Positions 8,491-16,320 of a stretch of 36,701 nt of DNA are shown piece by piece; position 1 is the stretch's first letter, and each line of letters begins with the position of its first letter. Both the position numbers and the translations under genes were made by a program. The DNA comes from a bacterium (GTDB lineage: Bacteria > Bacillota > Clostridia > Lachnospirales > Lachnospiraceae), in contig JALFNN010000095.1 of NCBI GenBank assembly GCA_022774325.1, forward strand, positions 1 through 36,701. Reading direction: 5' to 3'. Below the pieces are notes generated by a model, which saw only the letters and a program-made list of their open reading frames with translations, made no database searches and was not told where the DNA came from.

Positions 8491-9511
8491 TTTAATTGAG
8501 GTGAAAAATCTGTGTGTCTCATATCAGACTTATGCGGGCGAGGTGAAATCTGTCAGGGGTGTTAACTTTACGGTAGAAGAAGGAGAAACTCTTGCAATAG
8601 TAGGAGAATCCGGGTGTGGAAAAACAGTAACAGCCAAGACGATCATGGGACTGATCCAGTCACCTGGTATAGTGAAAGAAGGCAGTGAAATTATTTATGC
8701 GGGTAAGAATCTGATAGGGCAGTCTGAAAGAGAATGGGAATCTTATCGTGGTGGAGAATGTGCCATGATTTTCCAGGATGCTTTGGCAGCTTTGAATCCA
8801 ACCATGTCCGTTGGAAAGCAGATAGCAGAAAATCTTATCATACATAAAAAAATGAAAAAAAAGGATGCGATGAAGAAAGCAGTTGAACTTCTTGGAAAAG
8901 TTGGAATCCCGGAGCCTGAAAAGAGAATAAAGCAGTATCCACATGAATTTTCGGGAGGAATGAGACAACGAGTTATGATAGCAATTGCTCTCGCATGCAG
9001 TCCGAAACTGTTAATTGCAGATGAACCAACCACTGCGTTAGATGTGACGATACAGGCACAGATTTTGGAATTGTTGAAAGAATTGCAAAAAGAACTAAAA
9101 ACATCTATAATATTAATTACGCATGATTTAGGGGTCGTAGCAGATATGGCAGACCATATTGCTGTCATGTATTCTGGAAAAATTGTTGAAAAGGGATGTG
9201 GACGAGATATTTTTTATCATCCGAGACATCCATATACATGGAGTCTTCTAAATGCGGTTCCAAGACTGGATGGAGATCGAAAGAAGAATCTAGTATCTAT
9301 TGAGGGCACTCCACCAGATCTTCTTCTTCCGATTAAAGGATGTGCATTTGCAGACAGATGTCCGTACTGTATGAATATCTGTACAAGACAGGAACCACCG
9401 GTATTTCAGTTTGATGGAAATCATAAGGCATCTTGTTGGTTACATCATGAAAAAGGAAAAAAAGAATGTCCATTTGAGACGGGAGGCGCATTATGTGTGG
9501 AAAAAGCATAA
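8483..9511 (+). CDS. ABC transporter ATP-binding protein, OppD/DppD type
   Basis: This 342-residue ATPase has Walker A GESGCGKT, the Q-loop region MIFQDALAALNPTMSVGKQI, signature SGGMRQRVMIAIALA, Walker B LLIADEPTTALD and the H-loop histidine in ITHDLGVVADMAD. The C-terminal Opp/Dpp extension has GTPPDLL and a cysteine cluster, CAFADRCPYCMNIC. In related OppD proteins this region can hold an iron-sulfur cluster, but binding here is not proven. The start overlaps the amidohydrolase stop. It should form a heterodimer with the next gene's product under the two permeases. Confidence 0.93.
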   Translation: MNNLIEVKNLCVSYQTYAGEVKSVRGVNFTVEEGETLAIVGESGCGKTVTAKTIMGLIQSPGIVKEGSEIIYAGKNLIGQSEREWESYRGGECAMIFQDALAALNPTMSVGKQIAENLIIHKKMKKKDAMKKAVELLGKVGIPEPEKRIKQYPHEFSGGMRQRVMIAIALACSPKLLIADEPTTALDVTIQAQILELLKELQKELKTSIILITHDLGVVADMADHIAVMYSGKIVEKGCGRDIFYHPRHPYTWSLLNAVPRLDGDRKKNLVSIEGTPPDLLLPIKGCAFADRCPYCMNICTRQEPPVFQFDGNHKASCWLHHEKGKKECPFETGGALCVEKA

Positions 9512-10479
9512 AAATGGAACCAGTCCTTAAAGTATCCCATTTGAAAAAATATTTTCCTATGGGGAATAATCAGATATTGAAAGCAGTTGATGATGTTTCG
9601 TTCGAAATATATCAGGGAAAAACCCTTGGGTTGGTAGGGGAGTCGGGATGTGGAAAAACAACCTGTGGGCGAACCTGTACAGGTTTATATTCCCGTACCG
9701 GAGGACAAGTGTTATTTAAAGGACAGGATGTCCATGAGATGCGTGGAAAAGACAGGAAAGATTTTACCAAAAAAGTACAAACAATTTTTCAGGATCCATA
9801 TGCTTCTCTAGATCCACGTATGAAAGTGAACGACATTATAGCAGAAGGAATGCGGATTCATCATATGGCTTCCAAAAAGGAAGAACGGGAAATAGTACAG
9901 GAATTGTTAAGACAGGTAGGTCTTCAAAGTGAGCATGCAAACAGATACATTCACGAATTTTCCGGCGGACAGCGTCAAAGGATTGGAATTGCAAGAGCAT
10001 TAGCAATTCATCCGGAATTTCTGGTATGTGATGAACCTATTTCTGCACTGGATGTTTCTATTCAGGCACAAATTGTAAATTTACTTCGGGAAATGCAGGA
10101 TAAAATGGGGCTTACATATTTATTTGTAGCACATGATCTTTCTATGGTGAGACATATTTCAGATCAGGTTGCTGTAATGTATCTGGGTAAAATTGTAGAA
10201 TTAACATCTTCAGATGAATTATACTCACATCCTGTCCATCCATATACACAGGCGCTTTTGTCTGCAATTCCGATACCTGATCCTGATGTAGAAGCAACAC
10301 GAGAACGTATTGTTTTAAAAGGCGATGTGCCTAGTCCGATTTCACCCCCAAAAGGATGCCGTTTCCGAGGAAGATGCAAGTATGCAACTGCCAAATGCGG
10401 GGAAATCGAACCTGAAATGAAACAGATTGGAACGGGTCATTTTGTGGCCTGCCATTTGTATAACAAGGAGGATGCATAA
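9493..10479 (+). CDS. ABC transporter ATP-binding protein, OppF/DppF type
   Basis: This 328-residue partner ATPase has Walker A GESGCGKTTCGR, Q-loop TIFQDPYASLDPRMKV, signature SGGQRQRIGIARALA, Walker B FLVCDEPISALD and H-loop VAHDLSMVRHISD. SLDPR after the Q-loop is typical of OppF/DppF. The C-terminal extension includes GDVPSPISPPKGCRFRGRC. The ATG at 9493 is preferred over the one at 9514 because GGGAGG lies 6-7 bases before it, and it overlaps the OppD gene by 19 bases. The PLP enzyme gene begins only three bases after its stop, so the operon continues. Confidence 0.93.
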   Translation: MCGKSIKMEPVLKVSHLKKYFPMGNNQILKAVDDVSFEIYQGKTLGLVGESGCGKTTCGRTCTGLYSRTGGQVLFKGQDVHEMRGKDRKDFTKKVQTIFQDPYASLDPRMKVNDIIAEGMRIHHMASKKEEREIVQELLRQVGLQSEHANRYIHEFSGGQRQRIGIARALAIHPEFLVCDEPISALDVSIQAQIVNLLREMQDKMGLTYLFVAHDLSMVRHISDQVAVMYLGKIVELTSSDELYSHPVHPYTQALLSAIPIPDPDVEATRERIVLKGDVPSPISPPKGCRFRGRCKYATAKCGEIEPEMKQIGTGHFVACHLYNKEDA

Positions 10480-10482
10480 ATA

Positions 10483-11688
10483 ATGAAGTATGATTTTACA
10501 ACAATTATGGATCGTTTAGGAAAGGATGCCATAGCAGTTGATGTGCCGGAAAAATCCCCGGCATTCGGACCTCGTGATGAGGGGTTTGATTTTATCCCCA
10601 TGTGGGTAGCGGATATGAATTTCGCGACCGTCCCGACTGTGCAGGAAGCAATCAGCGAGCGACTTTCGCATCCGGCATTTGGATATTTTTCAACAAGAGA
10701 AGAGTACTATCAGGCGATCATCAACTGGCAGGAGACACGGAACCATGTCACTGGTCTCACGAAGGAATGTATCGGATACGAGAATGGTGTACTTGGCGGA
10801 CTTGTCTCAGCGCTAAATGCATTTGCAGCTCCCGGAGACAGTGTTCTGGTACACAGTCCGACTTATATCGGGTTCACAGGAAGTATTACCAATGCCGGAT
10901 ACAAGATCGTCCTCAGTGAGCTCAAACGTGATGCAGAAGGAATCTGGCGAATGGATTATGACGACATGGATCAGAAGATCAAGAAGAATAAGATCCACGT
11001 TGCGGTCTTCTGCAATCCGCATAATCCGACCGGAAGAGTATGGGAGCGCGAAGAGCTGGAAAAAGCAATGGAAGTGTATCGGAAGAATGACTGTATCGTG
11101 ATTTCAGATGAAATCTGGTCCGATATCATTTTAAATGGAAATCATCATACTCCGCTGCAGTCGGTCAGCGAAGATGCAAGAAATCGTACAATGGCACTTT
11201 ACGCACCGAGCAAGACATTTAATCTGGCGGGACTGATTGGAAGCTATCATATTATTTATAATTCTTATCTGCGTGACCGCGTACGCGCCTGCAGCAGTAA
11301 GTGCCATTATAATTCCATGAATGTATTGTCCATGTATGCTCTGATGGGAGCTTACAGACCGGAAGGTATGGAATGGGTCGATGAACTGCGGGAAGTATTG
11401 TCCGGAAATGTGAACTACGCATATGATTATATTCTGGAACATTTTGATGGCGTGACGTTAAGCAAGCCGCAGGGAACCTATATGTTGTTCCTGGACTGCA
11501 CCGAGTGGTGCGAAAAAAATGGCAAGACGATGGATGAGCTACTGAAAGCGGGATATCGTGTAGGTGTCGGCTGGCAGGATGGAAGACCGTTTCACGGAGA
11601 ACATTCGATCCGAATGAATTTGGCGCTTCCGTTTACAAGGGTGCAGGAGGCGTTTGAACGATTGGATAAGTATGTTTTCAATCCATAA
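10483..11688 (+). CDS. PLP-dependent aminotransferase-fold enzyme, PatB/MalY type (probable C-S beta-lyase)
   Basis: This 401-residue fold-type I PLP enzyme matches the PatB/MalY group. MWVADMNFATVP near residues 40-51 is the group's N-terminal hallmark. CNPHNPTGRVW (177-187) and SDEIWSDI (208-215, with the PLP-ring aspartate at 209) are followed by APSKTFNLAGL with the Schiff-base lysine at 244. SIRMNLALP near the end supplies the carboxylate-binding arginine. Characterised members are mostly cystathionine or cysteine-S-conjugate beta-lyases giving pyruvate, ammonia and a thiol, though some act as true aminotransferases. AAGGAGG lies inside the end of oppF, and the start is three bases after its stop. 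Base composition is clearly richer in GC than the importer genes, suggesting a different history. Confidence 0.88.
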   Translation: MKYDFTTIMDRLGKDAIAVDVPEKSPAFGPRDEGFDFIPMWVADMNFATVPTVQEAISERLSHPAFGYFSTREEYYQAIINWQETRNHVTGLTKECIGYENGVLGGLVSALNAFAAPGDSVLVHSPTYIGFTGSITNAGYKIVLSELKRDAEGIWRMDYDDMDQKIKKNKIHVAVFCNPHNPTGRVWEREELEKAMEVYRKNDCIVISDEIWSDIILNGNHHTPLQSVSEDARNRTMALYAPSKTFNLAGLIGSYHIIYNSYLRDRVRACSSKCHYNSMNVLSMYALMGAYRPEGMEWVDELREVLSGNVNYAYDYILEHFDGVTLSKPQGTYMLFLDCTEWCEKNGKTMDELLKAGYRVGVGWQDGRPFHGEHSIRMNLALPFTRVQEAFERLDKYVFNP

Positions 11689-11712
11689 ACTTATTTAGGG
11701 ATGAAACTTCGA

Positions 11713-11741
11713 TTGTTTTTCCCCATTCCGCATGGTATAAT
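11713..11741 (+). promoter_or_regulatory. Sigma-A promoter of the alcohol dehydrogenase gene
   Basis: TTGTTT at 11713-11718 and consensus TATAAT at 11736-11741 are exactly 17 bases apart. The -10 box is preceded by TGG, an extended -10. The leader to the ATG at 11799 is about 50 bases. Confidence 0.75.
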
Positions 11742-11798
11742 TTTCTGACAGAAAAGGAAACTTTTCAGACTTTTGATGATGAAGATAAAGGAGAATGT

Positions 11799-12974
11799 AT
11801 GGAAAATTTTACATTTTATGCACCAACGTATTTTGCGTTTGGCAAAGACACGGAAAATGAAACAGGAAAATATGTAAAACGTTTCGGGGGAACAAAAGTA
11901 TTGATTCACTACGGCGGCGGTTCCGTTATCCGCTCCGGACTGCTTGAGCGCGTGAAGAAATCATTGGAAGAAGAACAGATTGGTTATGTAGAACTTGGCG
12001 GTGTAAAGCCGAATCCGAGAAGCGGACTCGTATATGAAGGAATCGAACTCTGCCGGAAAGAAGGCGTGGATTTTATTCTCGCTGTGGGTGGAGGGAGCAC
12101 GATCGACTCAGCCAAAGCGATCGCGGCAGGCGTCCCGTATGATGGGGATTTCTGGGATTATTATCAGGGCGGTATTGTAAATGAGGCCGTGCCGATCGGT
12201 ACGGTGATCACAATCTCGGCAGCAGGAAGCGAAGGCTCTGCTGATTCTGTCATCACGAAAGAAGAGGGAATGTATAAGCGATCCACTACGGGGGAAGCAC
12301 TGAGACCCAAATTTACGATTATGAATCCTGCCCTGACGCAGACACTGCCGGCTTATCAGACTGCGTGCGGCATTACGGATATCATGGCACATTTGTACGA
12401 GCGTTATCTGACGAATACCAAAGAAGTGGAATGTACAGACCGGATGATCGAAGCTCTGCTTCTGACGATGATCCACGAGGGGCCAAGAGTGATCGAAGAT
12501 CCGGATAATTATGATGCACGTGCCAATATCATGTGGGCCGGGATGATGGCGCATAATAATTCCTGTGGTGTGGGAAGAAGTCAGGACTGGACGAGCCATT
12601 GCATTGAGCATGAGCTTTCGGCAATGTATGACTGCGCACATGGTGCAGGGCTTGCTGTGGTTATGCCGGCTGTCTTTACTTATAATCTTCACCATGATGT
12701 CATGCGTTTTGCGCAGATCGCGGTAAGAGTATGGGGATGTCAGATGGATTTCCAGAATCCGGAGAGAACAGCAAAAGAAGGAATCGAAGCACTCAGGAAT
12801 TTCCTGATTTCAATTGGTATGCCAAAAAATTTTGAAGAACTCGGAGCAAAAGAAGAAGATATTGAGAAACTTGCATATACCTGCTGCTATGGAGATGTGG
12901 AAAACGGAACAACCGGTGGTTTTGTTACATTGAATCAGCAGGATGTGGAAAATATATATCGCCTGATGCTGTAA
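11799..12974 (+). CDS. Iron-containing alcohol dehydrogenase, YqhD/butanol dehydrogenase type
   Basis: This 391-residue group III alcohol dehydrogenase reduces aldehydes with NAD(P)H. It opens with FYAPTYFAFGKDTENE, typical of the YqhD/BdhA branch. The nucleotide-binding GGGSTIDSAKAIA is at 97-109, and SAAGSEGSADSVIT supports the cofactor site. All four expected metal ligands are present: Asp194 and His198 (ITDIMAHLYERYL), His267 (SHCIEHELSAMYD) and His281 (CAHGAGLAVV). The length is normal and no signal peptide is seen. AAAGGAG precedes the ATG by 4-5 bases. It has its own promoter and terminator, so it is monocistronic. In a fermentative anaerobe it would dispose of reducing power or detoxify aldehydes; the in vivo substrate is not evident. 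Confidence 0.92.
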   Translation: MENFTFYAPTYFAFGKDTENETGKYVKRFGGTKVLIHYGGGSVIRSGLLERVKKSLEEEQIGYVELGGVKPNPRSGLVYEGIELCRKEGVDFILAVGGGSTIDSAKAIAAGVPYDGDFWDYYQGGIVNEAVPIGTVITISAAGSEGSADSVITKEEGMYKRSTTGEALRPKFTIMNPALTQTLPAYQTACGITDIMAHLYERYLTNTKEVECTDRMIEALLLTMIHEGPRVIEDPDNYDARANIMWAGMMAHNNSCGVGRSQDWTSHCIEHELSAMYDCAHGAGLAVVMPAVFTYNLHHDVMRFAQIAVRVWGCQMDFQNPERTAKEGIEALRNFLISIGMPKNFEELGAKEEDIEKLAYTCCYGDVENGTTGGFVTLNQQDVENIYRLML

Positions 12975-12994
12975 AAATGAATTGGATACGCGAA

Positions 12995-13034
12995 AACCCG
13001 CCAACCTTTCGGCTGACGGGTTTCGTTGTTTTTA
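12995..13034 (+). terminator. Rho-independent terminator after the alcohol dehydrogenase
   Basis: AAACCCGCCAACC and GGCTGACGGTTT pair around a TTTC loop with one bulge and two mismatches, followed by a T-rich run. It lies 20 bases past the stop codon and directly before repeat copy 1. Confidence 0.6.
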
Positions 13035-13036
13035 TA

Positions 13037-13190
13037 GTTATCTAAAGGAATGAGAGTAAAGTGTGGCAATCGGGTTCCCCCGATTGCGCTACTTTATGAG
13101 GGGGGAGATAGTTGTGTTATCAACTATCTGGTACTTAGTATACCCTGAAAATATGTCCAAAATGTGATGAGACCATTAAAGAAATCGAAA
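13037..13190. repeat. Structured ~155-bp repeat, copy 1
   Basis: This fills most of the 312-base gap between the dehydrogenase and OLD genes. It begins GTTATCTAAAGGAATGAGAG and ends GAAATCGAAA. The first ~95 bases are almost identical to copy 2 at 16165-16320, and the rest is diverged but alignable without large gaps. It contains a 9-bp-stem hairpin (GCAATCGGG 13066-13074 with CCCGATTGC 13079-13087, loop TTCC) inside a weaker AAAGT/ACTTT outer stem. After GAGGGGGGAG comes a second 9-bp-stem hairpin (AGATAGTTG 13106-13114 with CAACTATCT 13121-13129). No U tract follows, so it is not a plain terminator. It may be a dispersed mobile repeat or a structured RNA. Confidence 0.85.
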
Positions 13191-13286
13191 AAATATAAAA
13201 AACTTCTTAAGAAAGCTACAAAAAATGTCTTAATTATTCTTTGCTGTGATAAGATAAAGGCAAATAGCGATGTGGAGGTGCTGCAT

Positions 13287-15137
13287 ATGAGGATTACCAA
13301 TCTTCGGATTAAAAATTTCAAATCTATCCGTAATATGTACATCAAAGAGATTGAAAATGCATTAATTCTGGTGGGAAAGAATAATACCGGAAAGACAGCA
13401 GTGCTGGAGGCCGTCTGTGCGGTGGGCGGGACCTATCAGATCTGTACGGAAGATTTTCAGGAAGACTTCCCGAATATTGAAATATTTATGACGCTTGAGA
13501 TAACAGAAGAAGATTTGCATGTACTTCATCAGAACGGCATTGTAAGTCAGTACAGAAGATATGATATCTGGTTTCAGGATTTCTGCAAAAAACTGCCTTC
13601 TTTTCAAGACGGTGAAGTGGACTTTGAGTTTGTGGCGAATCGGGATGGAAAGATACGTTATAGTGATGGTGTGAAGAAGAATAACCCTTATATTTTAGAG
13701 GTATTTCCGAGAATTTATCACGTAGATGCACAGAGAAATCTCAGGCAGCTTCAGGATGATATTCTTCTGCTTCAGGAGGATGAACTGCTCAAGAAGATGC
13801 GTGCGGATTGTTGTATGTTTGAACGCGCCAAGAAGTGTACACATTGTTTTTCATGTATCGGACTGATCAATCAGAAAACGCCGGAAGAAATGAATGCGTT
13901 TGAGGCGGCTAAGCTTCTGGATTATAAGCTTTACCAGCTGAATCTGGATGCATTTGCGAGAAAAGTGAATCAGAATTTCCGCAAAAACGGCGGACAGGCG
14001 GAGATTATTTATTCTATGAATCGTGACGTGGAACGTATGCTGCAGGTGACTGCCGAGATACGGGGAAAATCCAGGAATGAAACACATCCGGCGGAACACA
14101 TGGGCAAAGGGATGAGGAGTATTTACATGCTTTCCCTTTTGGAAACAGGACTGGATGATGAGAATGCGCTCCCATGCATTGTGATCGTGGAGACGCCGGA
14201 AATCTTCCTGCATCCACAGCTCCAGAAAGTAAGTGGAGATATTCTGTATCGGCTGGCAAAACAAAAGCAGGTCATGTTTTCCACACATTCTCCGAACCTA
14301 CTTCCCAATTTCAACAATCGTCAGATTCGCCAGATTGTAGAGGATGAGGACGGATTTTCGCAGGTGAAAGAGAAGACGGATATCAGTGCGGTGCTGAATG
14401 ACCTGGGATACTCGGCAAATGATCTGATGAACGTGGATTTTGTATTCATCGTGGAAGGAAAGCAGGACAAAAGCCGTCTGCCGCTTCTTCTCAGAAAATA
14501 CTATTCCGAGATATATGATGAACAGGGAAAGCTCTCCAGAGTTGCGATTATTACAACGAACAGCTGCACAAACATCAAGACGTATGCGAATTTAAAATAT
14601 ATGAACCAGATTTATCTGAAAGATTCGTTCCTTATGATCCGTGATGGAGACGGCAAAGACAGTGAAAAGCTGAAGCGCAGTTTGTGTCGTTATTATGAAG
14701 AACGCAATCTGGAGGACGCAGACGGACTGCCGCGCGTGACAGAGAAAAATGTACTGATTTTGAAGTATTATTCTTTTGAAAATTATTTCTTTAATCCCTG
14801 TATTATGGCGAAGATCGGGATCGTTGATTCGGAAGAAGCGTTTTATGAAGCGTTCCTCGTAAAATGGAAGGAATATTTGTATCGCCTTTCCAGCGGCAAA
14901 AAGCTTCGGGAAGTAATCGGACATGATCTTATATGTGTGCAGGATGTGAAAGATCATATGGAAGAGATTCGGATCCATATGCGGGGACATAATCTTTACG
15001 ATATTTTCTATGGAAGGTACAAGGACCGAGAGGAAGAAATCCTTGGAGAATATATCGATCTGGCGCCGAGAGAGGATTTTGAAGACATTCTTGACGCGAT
15101 AGACCGATTTATCTATTTTGAAAATCGAAAATGTTAA
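13287..15137 (+). CDS. OLD-family ATP-dependent nuclease (AAA ATPase + TOPRIM)
   Basis: This 616-residue protein has the two-part OLD architecture. The N-terminal ABC/SMC-like ATPase starts MRITNLRIKNFKSI with Walker A GKNNTGKT at 30-37. Further motifs are the signature-like GKGMRSIYMLSLLE, a Walker B region reading IVIVETPEIFLHPQ and the switch histidine in FSTHSPNLL. The C-terminal TOPRIM nuclease has Glu390 in FIVEGKQDKSRL and the acidic pair Asp453/Asp455 in MIRDGDGKD. The start at 13287 follows GTGGAGGTG at good spacing; an in-frame extension to 13164 runs into the repeat and has no ribosome site. An unusual cysteine patch (Cys175, 176, 184, 187, 190) interrupts the ATPase half and looks metal-binding. 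OLD relatives include phage P2 Old and Gabija GajA, so phage defence is plausible. The stop overlaps the flotillin-like gene by 7 bases. Confidence 0.88.
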   Translation: MRITNLRIKNFKSIRNMYIKEIENALILVGKNNTGKTAVLEAVCAVGGTYQICTEDFQEDFPNIEIFMTLEITEEDLHVLHQNGIVSQYRRYDIWFQDFCKKLPSFQDGEVDFEFVANRDGKIRYSDGVKKNNPYILEVFPRIYHVDAQRNLRQLQDDILLLQEDELLKKMRADCCMFERAKKCTHCFSCIGLINQKTPEEMNAFEAAKLLDYKLYQLNLDAFARKVNQNFRKNGGQAEIIYSMNRDVERMLQVTAEIRGKSRNETHPAEHMGKGMRSIYMLSLLETGLDDENALPCIVIVETPEIFLHPQLQKVSGDILYRLAKQKQVMFSTHSPNLLPNFNNRQIRQIVEDEDGFSQVKEKTDISAVLNDLGYSANDLMNVDFVFIVEGKQDKSRLPLLLRKYYSEIYDEQGKLSRVAIITTNSCTNIKTYANLKYMNQIYLKDSFLMIRDGDGKDSEKLKRSLCRYYEERNLEDADGLPRVTEKNVLILKYYSFENYFFNPCIMAKIGIVDSEEAFYEAFLVKWKEYLYRLSSGKKLREVIGHDLICVQDVKDHMEEIRIHMRGHNLYDIFYGRYKDREEEILGEYIDLAPREDFEDILDAIDRFIYFENRKC

Positions 15138-16123
15138 GTGAAATTATTGAAATGGCAGGTGTGATTATTCCTGTTGCGGTGGTCGTGGTAATCCTTGTTC
15201 TGTTTTTGGCTACAGAGTATGTGAAAGCATCTCCCGATACGGCATTTATCATTTCCGGTCTGAGGAAACAGCCAAAAGTCCTGATCGGTAAAGCAGGCAT
15301 CAAGATTCCGTTTCTTGAAAAGAAGGATGCTTTGAATCTGCAGTTGATTCCAATCGATGTGAAGACATCGAGTGCGGTTCCGACAGCCGATTATATTAAC
15401 ATCCGGGTCGATGCGGCCGTCAATGTGAAGATCAGTGATGATGAACAGAGACTTGGACTGGCGGCTCAGAACTTCCTGAATCAGCCGACAGACTATATCA
15501 AGCAGGTTGCAAGAGAAGTTCTGGAAGGTAACATGCGTGAGATCGTCGGCAAGATGAATCTGGAGGAAATGGTTTCAGACCGCCAGAAATTTGCGACACT
15601 TGTAAAAGAGAACTCCGAGCCGGACCTTGCGGCGATGGGACTTGATATTGTCAGCTTTAACGTGCAGAATTTTGTGGATGAGAATGGTGTCATTGAGAAC
15701 CTTGGTGTGGATAATATCGTTAAGATCCAGAAAAATGCGGCGATTTCAAGAGCAGAAAGTGAAAAAGAAATCGCCCGGGCTCAGGCGATCGCCAAGAAAG
15801 AGGTGAACGATGCACAGGTAAGTTCCGAACTGGAGATTGCCAATGCAATTGCAAAAGCACAGAAAGAAAAAGCAGTTGTAAAGGCGGAGGCTGACAGAGA
15901 GTCAAAAGAAGCGCAGATCAATGCGGAACCACTCGCAAAAGTTGATAAGATTACGATGTACGGTGAAGGAAATTCCGCAAAACTGATGAAAGATATTATG
16001 GGAACTCTGAATCAGGTGACGGATGGACTCAAAGAATCCACAGGAATTGATCTGCAGGCAGTGCTGGCAGGATTTGCCGGGGCGAAAATAGCTGAAAACA
16101 GTGACAAGAATGATAATGAATAA
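15131..16123 (+). CDS. SPFH/flotillin-like membrane protein
   Basis: This 330-residue protein has one N-terminal membrane helix (about residues 9-29, MAGVIIPVAVVVVILVLFLA) followed by an SPFH/Band 7 domain (about 30-200). The latter includes SPDTAFIISG, VLIGKAGIKIPFLEK and RVDAAVNVKI. A long Ala/Glu/Lys-rich coiled coil (about 205-265) and a C-terminal helix follow. This is the flotillin layout, in which proteins form oligomeric rings or microdomains on the membrane. The ATG overlaps the OLD gene's stop by 7 bases and has no good ribosome site of its own, so translation depends on the nuclease gene; an ATG seven codons later is an alternative. The overlap implies a joint role, perhaps tethering the nuclease or sensing membrane damage. 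Flotillin scaffolds also have housekeeping roles. Confidence 0.88.
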   Translation: MLSEIIEMAGVIIPVAVVVVILVLFLATEYVKASPDTAFIISGLRKQPKVLIGKAGIKIPFLEKKDALNLQLIPIDVKTSSAVPTADYINIRVDAAVNVKISDDEQRLGLAAQNFLNQPTDYIKQVAREVLEGNMREIVGKMNLEEMVSDRQKFATLVKENSEPDLAAMGLDIVSFNVQNFVDENGVIENLGVDNIVKIQKNAAISRAESEKEIARAQAIAKKEVNDAQVSSELEIANAIAKAQKEKAVVKAEADRESKEAQINAEPLAKVDKITMYGEGNSAKLMKDIMGTLNQVTDGLKESTGIDLQAVLAGFAGAKIAENSDKNDNE

Positions 16124-16126
16124 AGA

Positions 16127-16161
16127 AAATCCGCCAGTCATGGGGACTGGCGGATTTCTTT
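16127..16161 (+). terminator. Rho-independent terminator after the OLD-SPFH cassette
   Basis: A perfect 13-bp stem (AAATCCGCCAGTC 16127-16139 with 16145-16157) with a 5-base loop is followed by CTTTAT. It starts three bases past the SPFH stop and ends right where repeat copy 2 begins. Confidence 0.85.
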
Positions 16162-16164
16162 ATC

Positions 16165-16320
16165 GTTATCTAAAGGAATGAGAGTAAAGTGCGGCAATCG
16201 GGAATCCCCGATTGCGCTTACTTTATGAGGGGGGAGATAGTTGTGTTATCAACTATCTGACTCTAAGTATATACTGAAAATGTGTCTAAAGTATGAGTAG
16301 ATTCTAAAAGAAATCGAAAA
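16165..16320. repeat. Structured ~155-bp repeat, copy 2
   Basis: This is a direct-orientation copy of 13037-13190. The core (16165-16259) differs at only a handful of positions. Both hairpin stems are unchanged: GCAATCGGG 16194-16202 with CCCGATTGC 16207-16215, and AGATAGTTG 16235-16243 with CAACTATCT 16250-16258. The first loop changes from TTCC to AATC, and one extra T follows the first stem. Stem conservation with loop change points to selection for structure or to a mobile hairpin element. It lies in the 282-base gap before the response regulator. Confidence 0.85.

Noticed and set aside
13053-13150. A ~32-codon reading frame through repeat copy 1, starting at an ATG in the first bases.
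   Set aside because: Copy 2 carries a one-base insertion and changed bases that stop or shift the frame, so coding is not conserved while hairpin stems are.
13164-13286. A 41-codon N-terminal extension of the OLD protein.
   Set aside because: It runs into the diverged end of the repeat, lacks a ribosome site, and the ATG at 13287 has GTGGAGGTG and gives the canonical OLD start.
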